A stretch of DNA of 47,225 nucleotides from the NCBI RefSeq assembly GCF_003319115.1, contig NZ_QOHF01000032.1, forward strand, positions 1-47,225, written 5' to 3'. The stretch's first letter is position 1; each line of letters begins with the position of its first letter. The position numbers and the translations under genes are program-made. This stretch comes from Geodermatophilus sp. TF02-6. GTDB lineage: Bacteria; Actinomycetota; Actinomycetes; Mycobacteriales; Geodermatophilaceae. The notes below the pieces were generated by a model, which did not search any database, had not been told where the DNA came from, and saw only the letters and a list, made by a program, of their open reading frames with translations. This document shows positions 41,396 through 47,225 of this stretch, in pieces.

Positions 41396-41772
41396 CCCCG
41401 CGCCTCACCTTCACCTCGACCGTCCTCGGCACACCCGACCCGCGCGGCCTGGCGCGCTTCTACGAGCGGTTGCTCGGGTGGCCGATCCTGGACGACGAAG
41501 AGGAGTGGGCGACGGTGCGGCCCACCGACGGGAGCGCGGGGCTGTCCTTCCAGCGGGAGGAGGACCACGTGCTCCCGGTGTGGCCCCCCGAGCCTGGAAC
41601 GCAGCAGATGCAACTGCACCTGGACTTCGAGGTCGACGACCTGGCCGCGGCCTGCGCCGTCGCCGAGGACGCCGGCGCCCGGCGGCTCGGCGGCCACACG
41701 GACCCCCACGAGGAGGTGCGGGTCTACGCCGACCCCGCCGGCCACCCCTTCTGTCTCTTCGTCCGCACTTGA
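41392..41772 (+). CDS. VOC family (glyoxalase/bleomycin-resistance-like) protein
   Basis: 126 residues with two beta-alpha-beta-beta-beta modules: STVLGTPDPRGLARFYERLL with WPILDDEEEW, then MQLHLDFEVDDLAAACAVAE and VYADPAGHPFCLFVRT at the C-terminus. The metal-site candidates are His in QLHLDF and Glu in EEVRVYAD. The family covers glyoxalases, dioxygenases and resistance proteins; no specific role can be assigned. It is co-translated with the amidohydrolase (GTGA overlap). Confidence 0.85.
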   Translation: MTPRLTFTSTVLGTPDPRGLARFYERLLGWPILDDEEEWATVRPTDGSAGLSFQREEDHVLPVWPPEPGTQQMQLHLDFEVDDLAAACAVAEDAGARRLGGHTDPHEEVRVYADPAGHPFCLFVRT

Positions 41773-41879
41773 GGAACGGGTGGTCGCCGGTCGTGCCGGC
41801 TGCCTACCACCGGCGGCTGGGGTCCACCGCGGTCCGCACCGACGCCCGGTGGACCCGCACCCTGCCGGTGGGGTGAGCG

Positions 41880-42293
41880 GTGTCGGCCTGGAGCGACGAC
41901 ACGGGCGTGGTCGTGCTGCCCGGCGGGGCGCGGGTGCGCGGGCGCCGGTTGGGCGCGCCGGCGAGCCCGGCCGACTGGGCCGTCGTCCTCGGGAGCGGGC
42001 CGCTGCCGCCGTGGCCGGCCCGCCGGGTGCGCTGGCCCGACTTCTGGGTGCCGCTGGACCGCGCCGACGCCGTCGCCGCGCTGCACGAGGCGCTGGCACG
42101 GGCGCGGGCGGGGCAGCGCGTCGAGGTGGCCTGCCGCGGCGGGGTCGGGCGCACCGGCACCGCGCTGGCCGCGCTCGCCGTCCTCGACGGGCTGCCGGCC
42201 GACGACGCCGTCCCCTGGATCCGGGCCCGCCACCACCCGCGGGCGGTGGAGACGCCGTGGCAGCGGCACTGGCTGCGCTCGCTCGGTCGCTAG
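41880..42293 (+). CDS. Small cysteine-based protein tyrosine/dual-specificity phosphatase-like protein
   Basis: 137 residues with the C(x)5R active-site loop ACRGGVGRTGTALAALAVLD. A general-acid Asp may be in WPDFWVPLDRADAV. Size is close to minimal dual-specificity phosphatases. GTG 41880 is used; the 107-base upstream gap has no clear promoter. The TAG stop is itself the first three bases of the TAGGGT -10 box of the next gene. Confidence 0.8.
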   Translation: MSAWSDDTGVVVLPGGARVRGRRLGAPASPADWAVVLGSGPLPPWPARRVRWPDFWVPLDRADAVAALHEALARARAGQRVEVACRGGVGRTGTALAALAVLDGLPADDAVPWIRARHHPRAVETPWQRHWLRSLGR

Positions 42294-42296
42294 GGT
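42291..42296 (+). promoter_or_regulatory. -10 box (TAGGGT) overlapping the phosphatase stop codon
   Basis: TAGGGT starts with the phosphatase TAG stop and ends seven bases before ATG 42304, giving a leaderless promoter that reuses the stop codon. Confidence 0.45.
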
Positions 42297-42303
42297 GCCC
42301 GAC

Positions 42304-43197
42304 ATGGTCAGCGCCGATCGGTCCGCTCCCGCCCTGGACCCCAAGGACGTCGCCCGCGCGCACCGCGCCGTCGAGCCGCTGCACAACCAGGTGTACTTCT
42401 CGCCCGAGCAGGACGAGTACCTGACCGCCGTGGGGCTGCGCCCGGGGCGGATGTGCTACTTCGCCGGGCGGGCGGCGCCCATGGGCGCGGTCGGGCCGGG
42501 CGCGGTGACCGCGACCTTCGCCAACTTCGCGCCGGCGCTGGTGGCCCGGCACGTCCCGCGCGCCTGGACCCTCGCCGGCCCCGAGCAGGTCGTCACCGCC
42601 CGCCTCGACGGCGCCCGCGCCTCCCTGACCCGGCTGCTCGGGGGCGCCGAGGCGGTCGCCGCCCCCGAGGTGGCCGAGCTGGCCGGGCTGCTGCGCGAGG
42701 CCTGCACCGTGCTGACCCCGGAGGGCCGTCCGCTCTACGCCGGCCACGCCGACCTGCCCTGGCCCGAGGAGCCGGTGCCGGCGTTGTGGCACGGGGCCAC
42801 GCTCCTGCGCGAGCACCGCGGGGACGGGCACGTCGCCTGCCTGCTGCGGGCCGGCCTGTCCGGCCTGGAGGCGCTGGTCACGCACACGGCGACCGGGCGC
42901 GGGTTCACCGAGGCCGCCGCGCGGGCGACCCGGGGCTGGAGCGAGCAGGAGTGGGCGGCCGCCTGCGCCCGGCTGGCCGAGCGGAGGCTGCTCGCCGACG
43001 GCGGGCTCACCGAGGAGGGGCTGCGGCTGCGCGCGGAGATCGAGGCGGGCACCGACGAGCTCTCGGCCGCGCCCTGGGTGCACCTGGGGCCGGAGCGGAC
43101 CGCCCGGGTCATCGCGCTGGGCCGGCAGCTGTCGGCCCGGCTGGTCGAGAACGGCGCCTACCCCGCCGACACCTTCACCGCCACCGCCCGCCGGTGA
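42304..43197 (+). CDS. SCO6745 family protein
   Basis: 297 residues, matching an actinobacterial family typified by Streptomyces SCO6745: ARAHRAVEPLHNQVYFSPEQ, YFAGRAAPMGAVGPGAVTAT, the core LWHGATLLREHRGDGHVACL with a conserved HRGDGH, and a C-terminal winged-helix-like part (WSEQEWAAACARLAERRLLA). The HRGDGH-Hx pattern suggests a ligand or metal site, but function is unknown. ATG 42304 is preferred over GTG 42295 because the promoter box is adjacent. The stop overlaps the next gene. Confidence 0.82.
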   Translation: MVSADRSAPALDPKDVARAHRAVEPLHNQVYFSPEQDEYLTAVGLRPGRMCYFAGRAAPMGAVGPGAVTATFANFAPALVARHVPRAWTLAGPEQVVTARLDGARASLTRLLGGAEAVAAPEVAELAGLLREACTVLTPEGRPLYAGHADLPWPEEPVPALWHGATLLREHRGDGHVACLLRAGLSGLEALVTHTATGRGFTEAAARATRGWSEQEWAAACARLAERRLLADGGLTEEGLRLRAEIEAGTDELSAAPWVHLGPERTARVIALGRQLSARLVENGAYPADTFTATARR

Positions 43198-43727
43198 CCC
43201 GGCCGCGGCTGCCCGAGGCGGCCGCCGAGGGGCCCACCGCCGACCTGCTCGCGGTCCGCCGCGGCGGCCGGCTGTCCGTGCTCGACCGGCTCCTGCTGCA
43301 CAGCCCGCCGGTCGCGCAGGGGTGGAACGCCCTGCTCGGCGCCCTGCGGACCGGGACGACGCTGCCCGCCGACCTGCGCGAACTCGTGGTCCTGCGGGTC
43401 GCGGTCCTGAACGGCGCCGCCTTCGAGTGGGTCGCGCACGAGCCGATCGGCCGCCGCGCCGGGCTCGGCGACGAGCACCTGGCGGCGCTGCGCCGTCCGG
43501 ACGCCGCCGGGCCGGTCTGGACGCCGGTGCAGGCCGCCGTCCTGGCCTTCACCGACGCCTCCACCCGTGACGTCGCCGTCCCCGACGCGGTGTTCACCGC
43601 CGTCCGCGAGCACCTCGACGACCGGCAGGTCCTCGAGCTCACCGCGCTGGTGGCCGGCTACGCGATGGTGTCCCGCCTCCTGGTCGCGCTGCGGGTGCCG
43701 CCGCCGGACGGCGAGGTCCCCGGCTGA
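43194..43727 (+). CDS. Carboxymuconolactone decarboxylase/AhpD-fold family protein
   Basis: 177 residues. The CMD core is LRELVVLRVAVLNGAAFEWV followed by AHEPIGRRAGLGDEHLAALR and a C-terminal helix pair (LDDRQVLELTALVAGYAMVS). The Glu-Trp and His of the EWxxH motif are present. The CxxC pair of peroxidase-type AhpD is missing, so a thiol peroxidase activity is not predicted. The GTG start overlaps the SCO6745-like stop (GTGA), giving one transcript. Confidence 0.86.
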   Translation: MTRPRLPEAAAEGPTADLLAVRRGGRLSVLDRLLLHSPPVAQGWNALLGALRTGTTLPADLRELVVLRVAVLNGAAFEWVAHEPIGRRAGLGDEHLAALRRPDAAGPVWTPVQAAVLAFTDASTRDVAVPDAVFTAVREHLDDRQVLELTALVAGYAMVSRLLVALRVPPPDGEVPG

Positions 43728-43911
43728 GGAGTGACGTCCACCTCCCGGAGGACGCCGGCCCGGACCGGACGTGTCACGATGGACGACGGCCCGCCGACAC
43801 CGCGGGCGCCGCGGACGACGGGAGGGGGCCTGACCGACGTGCTCAGCGAACCGCCCAGTACCGGCACCGGGGTCCGCGCCGCCTGTTGACAGACCCCGCT
43901 GCCTCCACCGG

Positions 43912-44022
43912 AGAAGGACCCCGTCCCGGCTCCGTCCCGAGGCTCACCCCGAGCGTGCGAGGGGTGAGGAGGACGGGGTCCTCCAGGGGCCCGCGGTGGG
44001 ACCCTGCAGCGGGGCCGCGGCG
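43912..44022. repeat. Dispersed palindromic repeat, copy 9
   Basis: AAGGACCCCGTCCCGGCTCC, CGAGGCTCACCCCGAGCGTG, CGAGGGGTGAGGAGGACGGG and GTCCTCCAGGGGCCC, plus an extra right part GGGACCCTGCAGCGGGGCCG. Most similar to copy 6. It sits in the 348-base gap 43728-44075, whose left part (43728-43911) shows no gene beyond a 16-codon frame (43850-43900) I do not credit. Confidence 0.75.
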
Positions 44023-44075
44023 GGGTGCGGACCTCCGACGCGTCCCCCGCTCCAGCGTCTCCCCGGGAGTCCGTC

Positions 44076-45209
44076 GTGGTCGACCGCCGTCGCACCTCCC
44101 TCACCGCCCTGTCCGGCCTCGGCCGCCGGCCGCGGCCCCAGCTCAGCCTCGCAACCCCGCCGCCCGCGCCGGTGGCGCGGCAGCGGGCGTCGCTGATCGT
44201 CGACAACGCCGTCTACTCGTCCGGCCGGCGGGTGGCCACGCCCGACACCGCCGCCGAGAGCCACGACTGGCTGGTCGAGGACCCCGAGCGGCTGGTGTGG
44301 CTGGGGCTCTACCGGCCCGAGCCGGCCGAGCTCGGCGAGCTGGCCGAGCAGTACGACCTGCCCGACCTCGCCGTCGAGGACGCGATCAAGGCCCACCAGC
44401 GGCCCAAGTTCGAGCGCTACGGGGCCACCCTGTTCGTCGTCCTCAAGGCCGCGCGGTACCTGGACGCGACCGAGGAGGTGGAGTTCGGGGAGCTGCACCT
44501 GTTCCTCGGACCCAACTTCGCCATCACCGTGCGGCACAGCGAGTCGCCGGACCTCTCCCGGGTGCGCCGGCGGCTGGAGAGCGAGCCGGCGCTGCTGGCC
44601 AAGGGCAGCGAGGCGGTGCTCTACGCGATCCTGGACGCCGTCGTCGACGGCTACCGGCCGGTGGTCGAGGGGCTGGCCACCGACATCGACGAGATCGAGA
44701 CCGAGGTCTTCCGCGGCGACCCCGGCGTCTCCCGGCGCATCTACGAGCTGTCGCAGGAGGTGCTGGAGTTCCAGCGCGCCGCCCAGCCGCTGCTCGGCAT
44801 CCTCGCCGCGATCGCCGCCGGCTTCGACAAGTACGGCGTGGACGAGGAGCTGCGCAGCTACCTGCGCGACGTCGAGGACCACGTCGTCGGGGTCACCGAG
44901 CGGGTGGAGGCCTTCCGGCTGCAGCTGCGCGACATCCTCACCGTCAACGCGACCCTGGTGGCCCAGCGGCAGAACGAGGAGATCCGCGAGCTCACCGAGG
45001 CCTCGATCGCCCAGGGCGAGGAGGTCAAGAAGATATCCGCGTGGGCGGCCATCCTGTTCGCCCCGACGCTGGTGGGCACGGTGTACGGGATGAACTTCGA
45101 CGACATCCCCGAGCTGCACTGGCACCTGGGCTACCCGTTCGCGCTGGTGCTCATGATCGGGGTGAGCGTCACCCTGTACGCCGTCTTCAAGCGACGCGGC
45201 TGGATCTGA
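44076..45209 (+). CDS. corA: CorA family magnesium/cobalt transporter
   Basis: 377 residues. A large cytoplasmic funnel domain (about 1-310, with LVWLGLYRPEPAELGELAEQ and the long helix DILTVNATLVAQRQNEEIRE) is followed by two C-terminal membrane helices. The signature GMN is in VYGMNFDDIPELHW, and the basic KRRGWI ends the protein. It imports Mg2+ as a pentamer. GTG 44076 is preferred because GGGAG lies six bases upstream; the in-frame GTG 44025 begins directly after the palindromic repeat. Confidence 0.92.
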   Translation: MVDRRRTSLTALSGLGRRPRPQLSLATPPPAPVARQRASLIVDNAVYSSGRRVATPDTAAESHDWLVEDPERLVWLGLYRPEPAELGELAEQYDLPDLAVEDAIKAHQRPKFERYGATLFVVLKAARYLDATEEVEFGELHLFLGPNFAITVRHSESPDLSRVRRRLESEPALLAKGSEAVLYAILDAVVDGYRPVVEGLATDIDEIETEVFRGDPGVSRRIYELSQEVLEFQRAAQPLLGILAAIAAGFDKYGVDEELRSYLRDVEDHVVGVTERVEAFRLQLRDILTVNATLVAQRQNEEIRELTEASIAQGEEVKKISAWAAILFAPTLVGTVYGMNFDDIPELHWHLGYPFALVLMIGVSVTLYAVFKRRGWI

Positions 45210-45272
45210 ACGACGCCCCCGCAGCCCCGCAGCCCTCCCCATCCCCCCGCCCTCCCCGGCCTCCCCGGAGTC

Positions 45273-45338
45273 GATCATGGGGTTGTTGCTCCCCGACACG
45301 CCGTGGCGAGCGTGTCCCGCGGCAACAACCCCATGATC
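45273..45338. repeat. Imperfect inverted repeat with GATCATG ends (second copy of the 39707-type)
   Basis: GATCATGGGGTTGTTGC...GACACGC pairs with GCGTGTC...GCAACAACCCCATGATC; only five inner bases per arm differ. The end GATCATGG and inner GACACGC are shared with the element at 39707-39772. It lies between convergent corA and the DUF4239 gene. Confidence 0.85.
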
Positions 45339-45343
45339 AACTC

Positions 45344-45446
45344 GGCGGACGGCGGACGGCGGACGGCGGACGGGCGGACGGTGGACGGTGGACGGCGGAC
45401 GGCGGACGGTGGACGGTGGACGGTGGACGGTGGACGGTGGACGGTC
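45344..45446. repeat. Tandem heptamer array (GGACGGC/GGACGGT), about 14 copies
   Basis: A run of 7-bp units GGACGGY with one 8-base slip (GGGCGGACGG near 45370), ending exactly at the stop codon of the DUF4239 gene. Units vary only at the last base (C or T), in short homogeneous blocks, as slippage would make. Confidence 0.85.
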
Positions 45447-46257
45447 AGTGCAGGCGCCCCTGCTCGTCGCAGGGCGGGTCGGTGTCGCCGCCGGGGAGGT
45501 CGGTGATCCGGCGCTCGACGTTGAGCATCGCGGTGGGCCCGATCGCGGCCAGGCCGTCGTAGGGGCGGTCGAGGTCGTGGATCACCAGCAGGGTGAAGCC
45601 GGAGACGACCGTCGTCCCGACGAGGACGGCGACCTGGACCCGGGTCCGCACGCCCGGGTGGCCCAGCGCGGCCGGCCCGGCCAGCGAGATGGCCACGGTG
45701 ATCAGCATGAGCGCCCACACCACGCCCGGGACGGCCGCCCGGGCTTCGTCGGCCCGCTCGATTCGGGCCTGGATGCGGTCGCCGTTCTCACCCAGGATCG
45801 TGCCGATCACGGCGCTGTTGCGCTCGTCCTCGGCGGCCTGCGCGAGCGTCGCGGTGATGTTGTCGGCCGCGGCGTCGGCGATCGGCGAGGGTCGACCGTC
45901 CCGGGCCTGCGCGCCCCAGTCGGGCCCGGTCACCGACCGCACGTAGCACCTGATGGCGCCCAGGACGTCGTTGCGCGCCTCGGGGGTCAGCAGTACCGCG
46001 TTCTCCGCCATCGACAGCACCGCACCCGCCTCGGCGGCCGCCTGGTTGCCGGCGCCGTCGTAGGAGGCGTACACGGAGAACAGCACGAACGCCAGGAGCA
46101 GCCCGGCCAGGGTGCGGACCGAAAGGATCAGCTCGTTGATGGGCAGCCGCTCGATGCCCATCCGCGGGTCGTCGTGCGTCGACCGGTTGAGCAGGTAGCG
46201 CTGTGCCGCGAAGCCGACCACCGCGGCCAACAGGATGACCGCGACGATCAGCAGCAT
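45445..46257 (-). CDS. DUF4239 family membrane protein
   Basis: 270 residues. Membrane segments are at the N-terminus (LLIVAVILLAAVVGFAAQRY), at about 45-65 (LSVRTLAGLLLAFVLFSVYA) and two near the C-terminus (VVWALMLITVAISLAGPAAL; VQVAVLVGTTVVSGFTLLVI). Between them lies a helical region with AENAVLLTPEARNDVLGAIR. This matches bestrophin-like DUF4239, whose role is unknown. ATG 46257 has a TACCGT box (minus strand, 46264-46269) six bases upstream and no ribosome site, so it is probably leaderless. Its stop lies at the edge of the heptamer array. Confidence 0.82.
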   Translation of the reverse strand: MLLIVAVILLAAVVGFAAQRYLLNRSTHDDPRMGIERLPINELILSVRTLAGLLLAFVLFSVYASYDGAGNQAAAEAGAVLSMAENAVLLTPEARNDVLGAIRCYVRSVTGPDWGAQARDGRPSPIADAAADNITATLAQAAEDERNSAVIGTILGENGDRIQARIERADEARAAVPGVVWALMLITVAISLAGPAALGHPGVRTRVQVAVLVGTTVVSGFTLLVIHDLDRPYDGLAAIGPTAMLNVERRITDLPGGDTDPPCDEQGRLH

Positions 46258-46263
46258 CCGGGA

Positions 46264-46269
46264 ACGGTA
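46264..46269 (-). promoter_or_regulatory. -10 box of a leaderless promoter for the DUF4239 gene
   Basis: TACCGT on the minus strand, six bases before ATG 46257. The rest of the 177-base gap to ssrA contains TATCCT (46412-46417), a likely -10 for the tmRNA. Confidence 0.45.
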
Positions 46270-46434
46270 ACGGCGGGGACGTGGCCGTGCACCCTCCGAG
46301 GATCGGGATCCGTGGCAGTGCTGACCTCGTGCCCGCGCCGGGTGGGGCCGCCGTCGGGGCGTCCGCGGGTGACACGGTGCCCTCGGGGAACACCGGAGCC
46401 GCGGGTGCCGTTATCCTGACTGCACAACTGCACA

Positions 46435-46811
46435 GGGGGTGAATGGTCTCGACTGCGGTCGGATGACCAGGGGAAGCGAGCCGAGGAAGCCGACGATGAG
46501 CTCGTTAACCACGCGTCGGGAACAACACAAGCGCCGACTCCAGTCAGCGCGAGTTCGCCCTCGCTGCCTGATAGCAGCGTAGGCGACTCTGTCAGCCCGG
46601 GTTCGTCATCGGCCCGGATCCTGGCATCAGCTAGATGACTCACCGTGCGTGCCGGTCGCGGGTGCGCGCGGGACACCGCACAGCGACTGGGCCCGTCATC
46701 CCGTCTCGTCCGTGAGATCGGGAGGGCCGAGCAGAGACGGAGCGGACTGCGCTCGGAGAAGCCCTGGCCTTGCGTCGTAGGACGCGGGTTCGATTCCCGC
46801 CACCTCCACCA
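46435..46811 (+). ncRNA. ssrA: Transfer-messenger RNA (tmRNA)
   Basis: A 377-base one-piece tmRNA. The 5' end GGGGGTGAATGGTCTCGACT pairs over seven bases with the 3' end CACCTCC before an encoded ACCA. The tRNA-like T arm is GGACGCGGGTTCGATTCCCG. The tag frame ends FALAA and stops at TGA 46569-46571, with TAG close behind. The tag reads NNTSADSSQREFALAA, possibly with a preceding Gly; the resume codon is GGG 46518 or AAC 46521. Pseudoknot stems such as GACTGGGCCCGTC-like segments follow. It rescues stalled ribosomes with SmpB, encoded at 39829. Confidence 0.95.
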
Positions 46812-46874
46812 GGACCGTCTTTCTCGAACCGGCGTCCAGAGACGCAGAGGCGAGTGAGTCGGTCCAGGCCCCCT

Positions 46875-46909
46875 GAAGACCCCCGGCACCGTTGGTGTCG
46901 GGGGTCTTC
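46875..46909 (+). terminator. Strong hairpin terminator after ssrA
   Basis: GAAGACCCCCGGCACC (46875-46890) pairs with GGTGTCGGGGGTCTTC (46894-46909), a 16-bp stem with a single G-U pair and a 3-base loop, 64 bases past the tmRNA 3' end. Confidence 0.85.
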
Positions 46910-47221
46910 GCATGTCCGCGCGAAGCCTGCCGGCGACGCTCCGTCCTGGCGAACGACCAGGTCTGCCCGGCGGCACGCAGGTCACCGAAGGGGGCTCCTC
47001 GCGGGGTCCCGGTGAACAGCGGGGCGCGAGCCGCAAGGTTGCGATCTTGAGCCGGAGACGTTGAGGCCCGTGGTCCTTGCTGAGTGGGTGTTGCTGAGAC
47101 AGTCGCGTCCGCCAAGGTGGTGTACGGCGGGCTCGCGGATGACGGATGAGCCCTCGAACGTGAAGGCGGCCACCGCGTGATCTTCTGGAGACCTCTCACA
47201 GTCCTTCAGGAGACAGACGCG
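46910..47221 (+). other. Structured non-coding leader before a gene that starts at the window edge
   Basis: No credible gene is seen in these 312 bases. Two overlapping hairpins stand out: GTCCGCC/GGCGGGC (47107-47113 with 47126-47132, 12-base loop) and GGGCTC/GAGCCC (47129-47134 with 47148-47153, 13-base loop). They share bases, so they are alternatives. The stretch ends with AGGAGAC and ATG 47222. The layout resembles the left end of an IS110-type element with its guide RNA, but this cannot be confirmed without the coding sequence. Confidence 0.35.
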
Positions 47222-47225
47222 ATGA
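47222..47225 (+). CDS. Start of an unknown gene (only the first codon visible)
   Basis: ATG at 47222 has AGGAGAC about eight bases upstream, a good ribosome site. Only one codon is in the window, so the product is unknown. If the upstream structured region is an insertion-sequence end, this would be its transposase. Confidence 0.4.

Noticed and set aside
43850..43900. A 16-codon frame after GGGAGGGGG in the gap before corA, ending in TGTTGA
   Set aside because: It is too short and has no recognisable leader-peptide feature or conserved neighbour; TTGACA at its end could equally be a promoter element.
45344..45446. The heptamer array as a possible CRISPR array
   Set aside because: Units are 7 bases with no spacers and no cas genes are present.
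46750..46811. A separate tRNA gene at the tRNA-like T arm and CCA end
   Set aside because: This is the 3' half of the tmRNA: its acceptor strand pairs with 46435-46441 and no anticodon arm is present.

Overview
The window is about 47 kb of very GC-rich actinobacterial chromosome with dense, often 4-base-overlapping genes and frequent GTG starts. Several genes have a TAnnnT box 6-8 bases before the start codon, which suggests leaderless transcripts. Gene content and order (methyltransferase-sigE-anti-sigma-htrA-tatB-mrp-DUF1003-MgtE-like; prfB-ftsE-ftsX-smpB; a short tad pilus operon; a c-di-AMP riboswitch before a cell-wall hydrolase) fit a member of the Actinomycetes. A Geodermatophilaceae-type soil or rock actinobacterium is my best guess, from overall impression and not from a search.

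Layout. 1-685: an insertion-sequence end abutting a frameshifted AAA ATPase remnant. 763-10311: envelope-stress block (O-methyltransferase, SigE, zinc anti-sigma factor, HtrA-like protease, TatB, Mrp ATPase, DUF1003, MgtE-N/CBS protein), interrupted by an AzlCD exporter and a MerR/DUF4188 divergent pair. 10438-22372: metabolic genes (PhzF, EamA, CoA lyase, acyl-CoA dehydrogenase, quinone oxidoreductase, EthD-like, ThDP enzyme) plus a membrane glycosyltransferase operon. 22470-27472: class A penicillin-binding protein, lactate dehydrogenase and an AspT/YidE-type transporter. 27630-31886: tadA-tadB-tadC-flp-like-tadE-tadE operon. 31958-32686: promoter with a CRP-type palindrome, then a ydaO-type c-di-AMP riboswitch, then a secreted lysozyme-fold protein. 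32711-36664: patatin, small proteins, CutA and a GGDEF-EAL protein. 36712-43727: prfB, ftsEX, smpB, then a chain of overlapping small metabolic genes including a collapsed oxidoreductase relic. 44076-46257: CorA and a DUF4239 membrane protein. 46435-46811: tmRNA, with its terminator. The window ends at a ribosome binding site plus ATG of an unknown gene preceded by a structured non-coding stretch.

The most unusual structure is non-coding. One family of long palindromic repeats (AAGGACCCC ends, GCTCGC-type centres) occurs about nine times between genes. One copy lies in frame inside the 5' part of a tadE gene. A second family of hairpins has GATCAT...ATGATC ends, and several short tandem arrays are also present. 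Nucleotide second messengers recur: a c-di-AMP riboswitch, CRP-type palindromes (cAMP) and a c-di-GMP GGDEF-EAL protein.
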